Shown: positions 16,263 to 22,550, counted from the first letter of the stretch. The stretch: 22,672 nucleotides of DNA from JBDTGE01 sp050742975 (GCA_050742975.1 JBOGDQ010000040.1:1-22672), one strand, 5' to 3'. Made by a program: numbers and translations. Notes: a model not told the origin generated them from the sequence alone.

Positions 16263-17156
16263 ATGAGCATCGTCTTCGGCGACAACCAGTACGGCAAGGC
16301 CGAGGTCCGGCTGGTCCGCGTCATCCGCACGGGTGAGCGGCACGAGCTCAAGGACCTCAACGTCTCCACCTCGCTGCGCGGTGACTTCGCCGCCGCGCAC
16401 CTGGACGGGGACAACGGCCACGTCGTCGCCACCGACACCCAGAAGAACACCGTGTTCGCCTTCGCGCAGCAGTTCGGCGTCGGCGAGATCGAGGAGTTCG
16501 CGCTGCGGCTCGGCCGGCACTTCGTCGACTCGTTCGACTGGATCACCGGCGCCAAGGTGTCGGTCGAGGAGTACGCGTGGGACCGGATCGAGGTCGACGG
16601 CGCCGAACACGATCATGCGTTCAGCCGGGCGGGGGGTGGCAACCGGACCGCTGTGGTCACCGTCGACGGCGACGAGGCCTGGGTGATCGCCGGGCTCACC
16701 GACCTCGTCGTGCTCAAGTCCACCGGCTCGGAGTTCACCGGCTTCCCCCGCGACCGCTACACCACGCTCGGCGAGGACCGCGACCGCATCCTGGCCACTG
16801 CCGTCACCGCGCGTTGGCGCTACGCGGACACCGCCGTCGACTGGGGCAAGGCGTACGCGGACGTGCGGCGGACCCTGCTCGAGTCCTTCGCCCGCAAGCA
16901 CAGCCTCGCACTGCAGCAGTCGCTGTACTTCATGGGCGAGCAGGTCCTCCAGACCCGTCCGGAGGTCGCCGAGATCCGCATGTCGATGCCGAACAAGCAC
17001 CACTTCCTCGTCGACCTGTCGCCGTTCGGGCTGGCCAACGACCGCGAGGTGTACCACGCCGCCGACCGTCCGTACGGGCTGATCGAGGGCACCGTCACCC
17101 GTGACGACGCCCCCGACGCCGGGCCGGCCTGGCAGAGCGTGCCGGGATTCTGCTGA
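16263..17156 (+). CDS. uox: Urate oxidase (uricase)
   Basis: A 297-residue cofactor-free oxidase that turns urate, O2 and water into 5-hydroxyisourate and H2O2. The catalytic pair is K12 (NQYGKAEVRLV) and T57 (VVATDTQKNT). The second tunnelling-fold half carries TGSEFTGFPRDRYTTL and the His-containing MPNKHHFLVDLSPFG. Length is normal for bacterial uricases. ATG 16263 lies two bases after the uraH stop. No catalase gene is seen nearby to handle the H2O2. The stop overlaps the deaminase start (TGATG). Confidence 0.97.
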   Translation: MSIVFGDNQYGKAEVRLVRVIRTGERHELKDLNVSTSLRGDFAAAHLDGDNGHVVATDTQKNTVFAFAQQFGVGEIEEFALRLGRHFVDSFDWITGAKVSVEEYAWDRIEVDGAEHDHAFSRAGGGNRTAVVTVDGDEAWVIAGLTDLVVLKSTGSEFTGFPRDRYTTLGEDRDRILATAVTARWRYADTAVDWGKAYADVRRTLLESFARKHSLALQQSLYFMGEQVLQTRPEVAEIRMSMPNKHHFLVDLSPFGLANDREVYHAADRPYGLIEGTVTRDDAPDAGPAWQSVPGFC

Positions 17157-18517
17157 TGCCGACCGTGGTCGTCGACGGCTGCGCGATCGCGACCGTCGAC
17201 ACGGCGGGAACCGAGTACGAGAGCGGGCACCTCGTTGTCACGGACGGGCGGATCACCGCCGTCGCTGCCGGGCCCGCCCCGCATCTCGAGGGCGCTCGGC
17301 GGGTGAACGGGTCGGGGTGCCTGGCGACGCCCGGGCTGGTGAACACCCATCACCACCTGTACCAGTGGATCACCCGAGGCTTCGAGCAGGACGGCACGCT
17401 GTTCCAGTGGCTCACCACGCTGTACCCGATCTGGGCGCAGCTGGACGCGGAACTCGAGCATGCCGCGGCGAGTGCGGGGCTGGCGGCGCTGGCGCTGTCC
17501 GGCTGCACGACGGCGATGGACCACCACTACGTCTTCCCGCGCGACGGCGGGGACCTGCTCGGTGCCGAGATCGAGGCGGCCCGCCGCATCGGGCTGCGCT
17601 TCCATCCGACGCGCGGCTCGATGAACCTGGGCCGGTCCAAGGGCGGGCTGCCGCCGGACAGCGTGGTCGAGGACCCCGACGAGATCCTTGCCGCGTGCGA
17701 GGCGGCCGTGGCCAAGCACCACGACCCGGGATTCGACTCGATGCTGCGGATCGCGCTCGCGCCGTGCTCGCCGTTCTCGGTCACCGGCGAGCTGATGGAG
17801 CAGTCCGCTGAGCTGGCGCGCCGGCTCGGGGTGCGGCTGCACACCCACCTCGCCGAGACGCGGGACGAGGAGGAGTTCTGCCTGGCCACCTTCGGGGCCC
17901 GGCCGGTGGACTACGTCGAGTCGCTGGGCTGGCTGGGTGAGGACGTCTGGCTCGCGCACTGCGTGCACCTGTCCGAGTCCGACATCGCGAAGTTCGCGGC
18001 GTCGGGCACCGGCACCGCGCACTGCCCGAGCTCGAACGGGCGGCTCGGCTCGGGCATCGCTCCGGTTCCGGAGCTGCTCGCGGCGGGCGCGCCGGTCGGC
18101 CTCGGTGTCGACGGGGTCGCGTCCAACGAGCACGGCGGGCTGGCCGAGGAGCTGCGCCAGGCGCTGCTCGCCGCCCGATGCCGGCTCGGGCCGCAAGCGC
18201 TGACGGCTCGGCAATCGTTGGCGATGGGCACGATCGGCGGCGCGCGCTGCCTGGGCCGGCAGGACGAGCTCGGCTCCCTCGAGGTCGGCAAGCTCGGCGA
18301 CGTCGCGCTATGGCGCCTGGACGGGCTCGGGCACGCGGACATCGCCGATCCGGTGTGCGCGCTGGTCTTCGGGCCGCCCGCGCCCCTGGAGCTGCTGCTC
18401 GTCGGTGGTGACGTCGTCGTCGAGCGCAATGAGCTGCGGGCGGCGGATGTTCGAGCGCTCGCCGCGGATGCGCGTGCTGCGTCGCGGGAACTCGTCCGGC
18501 GAGCGGGTCGCGGTTAG
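17156..18517 (+). CDS. 8-oxoguanine deaminase (guanine deaminase/cytosine deaminase-like amidohydrolase)
   Basis: A 453-residue TRZ/ATZ-type amidohydrolase. Zinc ligands are H65/H67 (NTHHHLYQW), a His in RLHTHLAETRDEEEF, a His in LAHCVHLSESD, and the Asp in GLGVDGVASNE. The CPSSNGRLGSGIAP block is what I associate with 8-oxoguanine deaminases, which convert 8-oxoguanine to urate and ammonia. That product would feed straight into the uricase encoded immediately upstream. Guanine deaminase (product xanthine) is the alternative, and sequence alone does not settle it. It starts by TGATG overlap with uox and is the last gene of the operon, ending in TAG. Confidence 0.82.
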   Translation: MPTVVVDGCAIATVDTAGTEYESGHLVVTDGRITAVAAGPAPHLEGARRVNGSGCLATPGLVNTHHHLYQWITRGFEQDGTLFQWLTTLYPIWAQLDAELEHAAASAGLAALALSGCTTAMDHHYVFPRDGGDLLGAEIEAARRIGLRFHPTRGSMNLGRSKGGLPPDSVVEDPDEILAACEAAVAKHHDPGFDSMLRIALAPCSPFSVTGELMEQSAELARRLGVRLHTHLAETRDEEEFCLATFGARPVDYVESLGWLGEDVWLAHCVHLSESDIAKFAASGTGTAHCPSSNGRLGSGIAPVPELLAAGAPVGLGVDGVASNEHGGLAEELRQALLAARCRLGPQALTARQSLAMGTIGGARCLGRQDELGSLEVGKLGDVALWRLDGLGHADIADPVCALVFGPPAPLELLLVGGDVVVERNELRAADVRALAADARAASRELVRRAGRG

Positions 18518-18563
18518 CGGCTGCGTCGCCGTCCGGGCGCCGTCCGCTGCGCGTGATGAGCGT

Positions 18564-18612
18564 GATCAGCTGCGACTTGTGGTTCTCGGTCGACCGCAAC
18601 CCGCAGCTGATC
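18564..18612. repeat. Palindromic element related to the 48-bp family (49 bp)
   Basis: GATCAGCTGC (18564-18573), 29-base centre, GCAGCTGATC (18603-18612), perfect arms. The outer GATC and inner TGC/GCA match the 48-bp family, but the arm is one base shorter and the middle differs. It lies between the convergent deaminase and CsbD genes and may serve as a bidirectional terminator. Nothing else is recognisable in 18518-18634. Confidence 0.65.
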
Positions 18613-18634
18613 TCGGCAATGCTGTTTACCCGGC

Positions 18635-18817
18635 TCAGCCCTTGTGTTCTTCTTTGAATTCTTCACGGACCTCGTGAGCGATCGCTTCCTGCTCGTCGCC
18701 TTCCTCGGTCAGCTCTTCATCACCGATAGCGCGTCCGACAACTTCCTTCGCCTTCCCAACCGCAACGTTCTCCCACGTCGCGGGCGATTCGGTCGGCTCG
18801 TCATCAGGGTTTCCCAT
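18635..18817 (-). CDS. CsbD family small stress protein
   Basis: A 60-residue, strongly acidic, helical protein. The core GKAKEVVGRAIGDEELTEEGDEQEA fits the CsbD family, found as general-stress proteins under SigB-like control in Gram-positives; the molecular role is unknown. The ATG at 18815-18817 is preceded by TAGCCT with a 6-base gap, so the mRNA is probably leaderless. It is a single gene. Confidence 0.85.
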   Translation of the reverse strand: MGNPDDEPTESPATWENVAVGKAKEVVGRAIGDEELTEEGDEQEAIAHEVREEFKEEHKG

Positions 18818-18823
18818 GGCGTG

Positions 18824-18829
18824 AGGCTA
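18824..18829 (-). promoter_or_regulatory. -10 box of the CsbD gene, leaderless spacing
   Basis: On the minus strand TAGCCT is followed by 6 bases and ATG. No convincing -35 was found. Confidence 0.45.
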
Positions 18830-18853
18830 ACCCGAATGCCAAACGCACGCCGC

Positions 18854-18901
18854 GATCTCGGTGCGAATCTGTCGCTCCGGCGGCCGAGCCGCAACAAGAT
18901 C
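18854..18901. repeat. 48-bp palindromic element, copy 3
   Basis: GATCTCGGTGC (18854-18864), 26-base centre, GCAACAAGATC (18891-18901), 9 of 11 positions pairing. The centre shares TCGCTCC-GC-GC with the copy at 20508. It lies between the truncated antitoxin gene and the CsbD promoter. Confidence 0.65.
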
Positions 18902-18920
18902 TCCGGACGCGTTCGTAGCG

Positions 18921-19055
18921 TCAGGCCGGCGCGACGACGGTGAGACCCAGGGCAGCGGCAGCAGACGCCAGCCGTTCGATGGTCTCGCCCGCCTCGACCA
19001 AGCGAAGTAGCTCGCTTGCCCGCTGCCGGAGCTCGCGCACACCCACGGTCGTCAT
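18921..19055 (-). pseudogene. Truncated Phd/YefM-type antitoxin
   Basis: A 44-residue frame beginning MTTVGVRELRQRASELLRLV and continuing EAGETIE, which is the classic DNA-binding N-terminus of Phd/YefM antitoxins that repress their own toxin-antitoxin operon. In intact relatives GETIE runs into a DRGRPVA-like strand and 40-50 more residues; here it jumps to a short Ala-rich tail, ERLASAAAALGLTVVAPA, and stops. The toxin-binding part is missing and no toxin gene follows; the palindrome at 18854 comes next. An AT-rich TACAAA box lies 6 bases before the ATG. It could still bind DNA, but I regard it as a remnant. Confidence 0.7.
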
Positions 19056-19101
19056 GTGCTTTTTGTAGGATGACCCTGCCGCGCCGATGCCGGGACCAGG
19101 T

Positions 19102-19527
19102 TCACGCCGGGACGGCAATGAGGTCGTCGGGCGCGAACACCTGGATCCGATCCTGGGTGGCCAGGTGGATCGGCCACCGCGACAGTTCGGTGCCGAGCGC
19201 GTCGTGCAGCACACGCGCCCAGCGCCGATCAGGATCGAGCATGTGCGACGGGCCCGGCCGCGAGAGCAGCAGGGCGGCGGAGGCGGCGTCGCCGCTCTGG
19301 ATGAGTCCACCGACGATCTTCGCCAGGTTGCCGACGAGCAGACGATCGGGCTCAGCGGGCCGGTCGTCGATGGGCACGACGACGGGCAGGGTGCGCTGAT
19401 CGGCGTCCAGGAAGATCACCCAGATGCTGCGCACGCCGAACCCGCCGGGACCCATCAGGCTCTGCCACACCTCGAACAGCTCGGCGTCGTTGCGGACAGG
19501 CGTTCCGGGAGGCGGTGTGTTCGTCAT
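19102..19527 (-). CDS. Conserved hypothetical protein (actinobacterial)
   Basis: A 141-residue soluble protein without signal peptide or membrane segment. It has a conserved look: WQSLMGPGGFGVRSIWVIFLDAD, then LPVVVPIDDRP, an AALLLSRPG strand, RWARVLHDAL, and RWPIHLATQDRIQVFAPDDLI at the end. I have seen such proteins only as uncharacterised in actinobacteria; the alternating strands and helices suggest a compact alpha/beta fold. It is preceded by an AGGATGG ribosome-binding-like sequence and appears to be a single gene. No function can be given. Confidence 0.75.
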   Translation of the reverse strand: MTNTPPPGTPVRNDAELFEVWQSLMGPGGFGVRSIWVIFLDADQRTLPVVVPIDDRPAEPDRLLVGNLAKIVGGLIQSGDAASAALLLSRPGPSHMLDPDRRWARVLHDALGTELSRWPIHLATQDRIQVFAPDDLIAVPA

Positions 19528-19566
19528 GGTTAGCCATCCTGAACCCGCCGCGAGCCCGAAGCCCGG

Positions 19567-19575
19567 TTATCCACA
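19567..19575 (+). other. Single perfect DnaA-box-like 9-mer
   Basis: TTATCCACA matches the DnaA box consensus exactly, in the 78-base gap upstream of the hypothetical gene. No second box, AT-rich unwinding element or dnaA/dnaN gene is near, so it is not an origin. It may be a DnaA titration or regulatory site, or chance. Confidence 0.3.
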
Positions 19576-19605
19576 AGGCGAATCCGACGGGTTGGCGCAC
19601 GCCAC

Positions 19606-19824
19606 CTACTGCTGCATGGACGTCCCGATCGTTTCGACGATCCGCTCCACCGACGGGATGGCGAGGTCCTCCAGAGCGTCGGCGGCGGGCAGCGCGAGGA
19701 TCGTCGCGTCCTCGCTCTCGCGCAGCACCTTCGCGACACCCAGCTCGTCGACGATCTCCGCGTCCGGGACCTCGGCCTTGGCGGCGTACAGACCCGATGG
19801 AGCGGGTGTCGCTGCGCCGGGCAT
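19606..19824 (-). CDS. Small hypothetical protein downstream of the alkB-like gene
   Basis: A 72-residue frame, ATG 19822-19824, only 3 bases after the alkB-like stop, ending in TAG. It is acidic and mostly helical by composition (KVLRESEDATILALPAADALEDLAIPSVERIVETIG). I do not recognise a family. The tight spacing and sensible composition favour a real gene in a two-gene unit with the dioxygenase, but a chance frame cannot be excluded. Confidence 0.5.
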   Translation of the reverse strand: MPGAATPAPSGLYAAKAEVPDAEIVDELGVAKVLRESEDATILALPAADALEDLAIPSVERIVETIGTSMQQ

Positions 19825-19827
19825 CGA

Positions 19828-20457
19828 TCAGCGGACGCCGCGCGGGCGGAACTGGATGCTGATCCGCGGGCCGACCGGGCGGGCCGTCTTGGGGATCGCG
19901 TGCTCCCAGGTCCGCTGGCAGCTGCCACCCATGACGACGAGGTCGCCGTGGCCCAGCTCGCGGCGCACCGCCGTCGTGCCGCTGCGCGGCCGGAGCAGCA
20001 GCGCGCGCGGCGCGCCGACCGAGACGATCGCGACCATCGTGTCCTCGGTCGAGCCTCGGCCGATCGTGTCGCCGTGCCAGGCCACGCTGTCGCGGCCGTC
20101 GCGGTACAGGCAGAGCCCGACGGTGGCGAACGGCTCGCCGAGCTCATCCGCGTAATGCTCGTCGAGCAGTGCCTTCGCCGCATCCAGCGCCGGGTCGGGC
20201 AGCGGGGCGCCCTGGTCGTAGAAGCACAGCAGCCGGGGAACGGACACGACGCGGTCGTACATCTGCCGGCGCTCGGCCCGCCACGGCACCTGTGCGGCGA
20301 GCCGGTCGAACACCTCGTCGGCTCCCTGCAGCCACCCGGGCAGCACGTCGAGCCACGCCCCGTCGGAGAGTTCGACGCGCCGCACGTTGCCCGCGAGGCG
20401 GCCGGGGCCGGGCCGCTCGGTCGCATCGAACAGCGAGCCCTGCAGCGCGACGGTCAC
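19828..20457 (-). CDS. alkB: AlkB-family alpha-ketoglutarate/Fe(II)-dependent dioxygenase
   Basis: A 209-residue member of the AlkB family, which repairs alkylated bases in DNA or RNA by oxidative demethylation. The Fe(II) triad is H128 and D130 (WHGD) with H186 (WEHAIPKT). The 2-oxoglutarate Arg lies in the closing RISIQFR, and a family-type PRLLCFYD precedes the core. GTG 20455-20457 is chosen because a TATCGT -10 box lies 6 bases upstream (leaderless) and homology (ALQGSLFD) begins there; the frame itself is open back to 20544 over a repeat element. It is divergent from the Lrp gene. Whether it repairs alkylation damage or modifies another target is not shown. Confidence 0.88.
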   Translation of the reverse strand: MTVALQGSLFDATERPGPGRLAGNVRRVELSDGAWLDVLPGWLQGADEVFDRLAAQVPWRAERRQMYDRVVSVPRLLCFYDQGAPLPDPALDAAKALLDEHYADELGEPFATVGLCLYRDGRDSVAWHGDTIGRGSTEDTMVAIVSVGAPRALLLRPRSGTTAVRRELGHGDLVVMGGSCQRTWEHAIPKTARPVGPRISIQFRPRGVR

Positions 20458-20463
20458 CGCTCC

Positions 20464-20469
20464 ACGATA
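20464..20469 (-). promoter_or_regulatory. -10 box of the alkB-like gene, leaderless spacing
   Basis: On the minus strand TATCGT, then 6 bases (GGAGCG), then GTG. The GGAGCG could also act as a weak Shine-Dalgarno if transcription begins further upstream. Confidence 0.4.
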
Positions 20470-20507
20470 GCCGGACTCGTCAAACAGGTGTGCGATTTGC
20501 GTTCGGC

Positions 20508-20555
20508 GATCTTGGTGCAGTTGCGTCGCTCCCGCCGCGAACATGCACCAGGGTC
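20508..20555. repeat. 48-bp palindromic element, copy 4
   Basis: GATCTTGGTGC (20508-20518), 26-base centre, GCACCAGGGTC (20545-20555), 9 of 11 positions pairing. It lies between the divergent alkB-like and Lrp genes and ends 17 bases before the Lrp -10 box, where a -35 would be. The left arm is the exact complement of the right arm of copy 1. Confidence 0.65.
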
Positions 20556-20572
20556 GGCGCGTACGGCCCCGC

Positions 20573-20578
20573 TAGTCT
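20573..20578 (+). promoter_or_regulatory. -10 box of the Lrp/AsnC gene, leaderless spacing
   Basis: TAGTCT, then 6 bases, then the GTG at 20585. No ribosome-binding site is present. Confidence 0.5.
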
Positions 20579-20584
20579 GGCGCG

Positions 20585-21049
20585 GTGAGCCGAGCGCTGG
20601 ACGACCCGATCGACCGGCAGCTCGCAGCCGCCCTGGTCGCGGACGGCCGCACAACGCTCAAGAGCCTGGCCGCGACGACCGGGCTGTCGGTCTCCGCCGT
20701 ACAAGCGCGGGTGCGCAGGCTGCAGACCGGTGGCGTCATCCGTGGCTACGCTGCGCTCGTCGAACCCGAGGCGATCGGCTTGCCGCTCGCCGCGTTCATC
20801 TCGATCACGCCGCTCGACCCCGACCATGAGTACGACATCCCCGAACGACTCGCCGAGCTCACCGAGATCGAGGACTGCCACTCGGTGGCCGGCGAGGACA
20901 GCTTCGTGCTCTACGTCCGGGTCGCGTCGCCGTCGGCGCTGGAGGCACTGATCCGTGAGATCCGTCGGCGGGCCAACGTCTCGACGCGCACGACCGTCGT
21001 GCTGCAGACCTTTTTCGAGGGGCGGGCGCACCCGCTGCCGGAGGAGTGA
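20585..21049 (+). CDS. Lrp/AsnC-family transcriptional regulator
   Basis: A 154-residue feast/famine regulator. The N-terminal helix-turn-helix covers about 6-60 (DDPIDRQLAAALVADGR, then LKSLAATTGLSVSAVQARVRRLQTGGVIRGY). The RAM ligand-binding domain covers about 70-150 (SITPLDPDHEYDIPERL, VAGEDSFVLYVRV). The gene directly precedes lat, as in Mycobacterium tuberculosis, where the adjacent LrpA-type regulator controls lat. It most likely senses lysine or another amino acid and regulates the gene at 21113 through the dyad at 21085-21099. GTG is the start, with a -10 box 6 bases before it. Confidence 0.92.
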   Translation: MSRALDDPIDRQLAAALVADGRTTLKSLAATTGLSVSAVQARVRRLQTGGVIRGYAALVEPEAIGLPLAAFISITPLDPDHEYDIPERLAELTEIEDCHSVAGEDSFVLYVRVASPSALEALIREIRRRANVSTRTTVVLQTFFEGRAHPLPEE

Positions 21050-21062
21050 GCGCCGTAAAAAG

Positions 21063-21105
21063 TCCGGTCTACTGCGCGATTCAGCCGGAAATCTTCCGGT
21101 AGACT
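21063..21105. promoter_or_regulatory. lat promoter region with Lrp-like dyads
   Basis: CCGGAA-ATC-TTCCGG (21085-21099) is a perfect 15-bp dyad. TCCGGTCTACT (21063-21073) and TCCGGTAGACT (21095-21105) are 9/11 direct repeats 32 bases apart, about three helical turns, as fits wrapping Lrp octamers. TAGACT (21100-21105) is 7 bases before the lat ATG and serves as the -10 box for a leaderless mRNA. Confidence 0.5.
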
Positions 21106-21112
21106 TCGGGCC

Positions 21113-22465
21113 ATGACGACGCTGACTTCGGCCGTGACGAACGGCCTCGCCCCGGCCCAGGTCCACCAGACGATTGCCGCGCACATGCTTGCCGACGGCT
21201 TCGAACTGGTGCTGGACCTGGACCGCTCGCAGGGTTCGGAGCTCGTCGATGCCCGCGACGGCACGCGGTACCTGGATCTGTTCACGTTCTTCGCCTCATC
21301 CGCCCTCGGCATGAACCATCCCGCGCTGGCCGAGGACAGCGAGTTCCTGGCCGAACTCGGTCGCGTCGCGGTCAACAAGCCGTCCAACTCGGACATCTAC
21401 ACCGTCCCGATGGCCCGCTTCGTCGAGACGTTCGCGCGCGTGCTCGGTGACCCGGCGCTGCCCCACCTGTTCTTCATCGACGGCGGCGCGCTCGCGGTCG
21501 AGAATGCGCTGAAGATCGCGTTCGACTGGAAGTCGCGGTGGAACGAGGCACACGGCATCGATCCCGCGCTCGGCACCAAGGTGCTGCACCTGGAGAAGGC
21601 GTTCCACGGCCGTAGCGGCTACACCATGTCGCTCACCAACACCGACCCGAACAAGACCGACCGGTTCCCGAAGTTCGACTGGCCGCGCATCGACGTGCCG
21701 GCGATCACGTTCCCGCTCGCCGAGCACCTCGCCGAGGTCGAGGCCGCCGAGCAGCGGGCGCTCGAGCAGGCACGGGCGGCGTTCGAGGCGCACCCGCACG
21801 ACATCGCGGCGTTCCTCGCCGAGCCGATCCAGGGCGAGGGCGGCGACAACCACATGCGGCCGGAGTTCCTGCAGGCGATGCAGGCGCTCTGCCGCACCTA
21901 CGACGCGCTGTTCGTCCTGGACGAGGTGCAGACCGGTCTCGGCACGGGTACGCCGTGGGCGTACCAGCAGCTCGGCCTCGAGCCGGATGTCGTCGCCTTC
22001 GCCAAGAAGGTGCAGGTCGGCGGCATCATGGCGGGCCGCCGGGTCGACGAGGTGCCCGACAACGTGTTCCACGTCTCCAGCCGGATCAACTCGACCTGGG
22101 GCGGCGGCCTGGTCGACATGGTCCGCTCGCAGCGGCTGCTCGAGATCATCGAGGCGGAGGGCCTGTTCGATCGCTCCGCGAAGCTCGGCCACGCGCTGCT
22201 GCTCGACCTGCACGGGGGGGCGGACGCACACGCGAGCCTGGTGTCCAACGTTCGCGGCCGGGGCCTGATGTGCGCCTTCGACCTGCCCACCGGCGAGGTG
22301 CGCGACGCCGTCATCGCCGCGCTCCGCGACGAGCACGTCGTGGTGCTGCCGTGTGGCGAACGTTCCATCCGCTTCCGTCCCGCCCTGTCGGTGACCGAGG
22401 ATGAGCTGAAGACCGCGACGTCCGCACTGGACCGCGCGCTCGACACCTGTCAACAAGATCGTTAA
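21113..22465 (+). CDS. lat: L-lysine 6-aminotransferase
   Basis: A 450-residue PLP enzyme of aminotransferase class III that moves the epsilon-amino group of lysine to 2-oxoglutarate, giving aminoadipate semialdehyde (which cyclises to piperideine-6-carboxylate) and glutamate. The PLP Lys is in FAKKVQVGG (K298/K299), the pyridine-nitrogen Asp is D270 (FVLDEVQTG), and EPIQGEGGDNH and SSRINSTWGGGLVDMVR are as in lysine aminotransferases such as Rv3290c. The N-terminal HMLADGFELVLDLDRSQGS is also characteristic. The ATG is leaderless-spaced from TAGACT. The stop TAA lies inside the left arm of an inverted repeat, before a dehydrogenase gene that should act on its product. Confidence 0.94.
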   Translation: MTTLTSAVTNGLAPAQVHQTIAAHMLADGFELVLDLDRSQGSELVDARDGTRYLDLFTFFASSALGMNHPALAEDSEFLAELGRVAVNKPSNSDIYTVPMARFVETFARVLGDPALPHLFFIDGGALAVENALKIAFDWKSRWNEAHGIDPALGTKVLHLEKAFHGRSGYTMSLTNTDPNKTDRFPKFDWPRIDVPAITFPLAEHLAEVEAAEQRALEQARAAFEAHPHDIAAFLAEPIQGEGGDNHMRPEFLQAMQALCRTYDALFVLDEVQTGLGTGTPWAYQQLGLEPDVVAFAKKVQVGGIMAGRRVDEVPDNVFHVSSRINSTWGGGLVDMVRSQRLLEIIEAEGLFDRSAKLGHALLLDLHGGADAHASLVSNVRGRGLMCAFDLPTGEVRDAVIAALRDEHVVVLPCGERSIRFRPALSVTEDELKTATSALDRALDTCQQDR

Positions 22466-22531
22466 TAGGAGGACGACCGATGCGTATCCCTACCGGTCCC
22501 TGAGCCTCAGGAGTCGAGCGATTAACGATCT
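22456..22531. repeat. 76-bp structure bounded by perfect 11-bp inverted repeats, between lat and the dehydrogenase gene
   Basis: AGATCGTTAAT (22456-22466, containing the lat TAA) and ATTAACGATCT (22521-22531). Inside are AGGAGG with a seven-codon ORF and a perfect CCTGA-GCC-TCAGG hairpin (22499-22511). As RNA it would fold as a long closing stem with internal hairpins just upstream of the dehydrogenase ribosome-binding site. It may be an attenuator, a processing site or a small inserted palindromic element. No target-site duplication was seen. Confidence 0.65.
22480..22503 (+). CDS. Seven-codon mini-ORF with strong ribosome-binding site
   Basis: ATG at 22480 encodes MRIPTGP then TGA. A perfect AGGAGG (22467-22472) sits 7 bases upstream, better than that of most real genes here. 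It lies wholly inside the 76-bp inverted-repeat structure. Possible roles are a leader peptide coupling translation to folding of the downstream leader, or the relic of a longer gene start. The peptide has no run of one amino acid that would suggest classic attenuation. Confidence 0.35.
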   Translation: MRIPTGP

Positions 22532-22550
22532 CATTGATGAAGGGAGCCTG

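Noticed and set aside
19567..19575. Replication origin suggested by TTATCCACA
   Set aside because: There is one box only, without neighbours, an AT-rich stretch or replication genes.
22450..22460. Further copy of the 48-bp palindrome arm (CAACAAGATC at the lat end)
   Set aside because: No matching arm lies 26 bases upstream, and the sequence is coding. The similarity is probably coincidental.
22456..22531. tRNA gene suggested by a 76-base span with paired ends
   Set aside because: The closing stem is 11 bp, and there is no T-loop TTC consensus, no anticodon arm layout and no CCA-type end.
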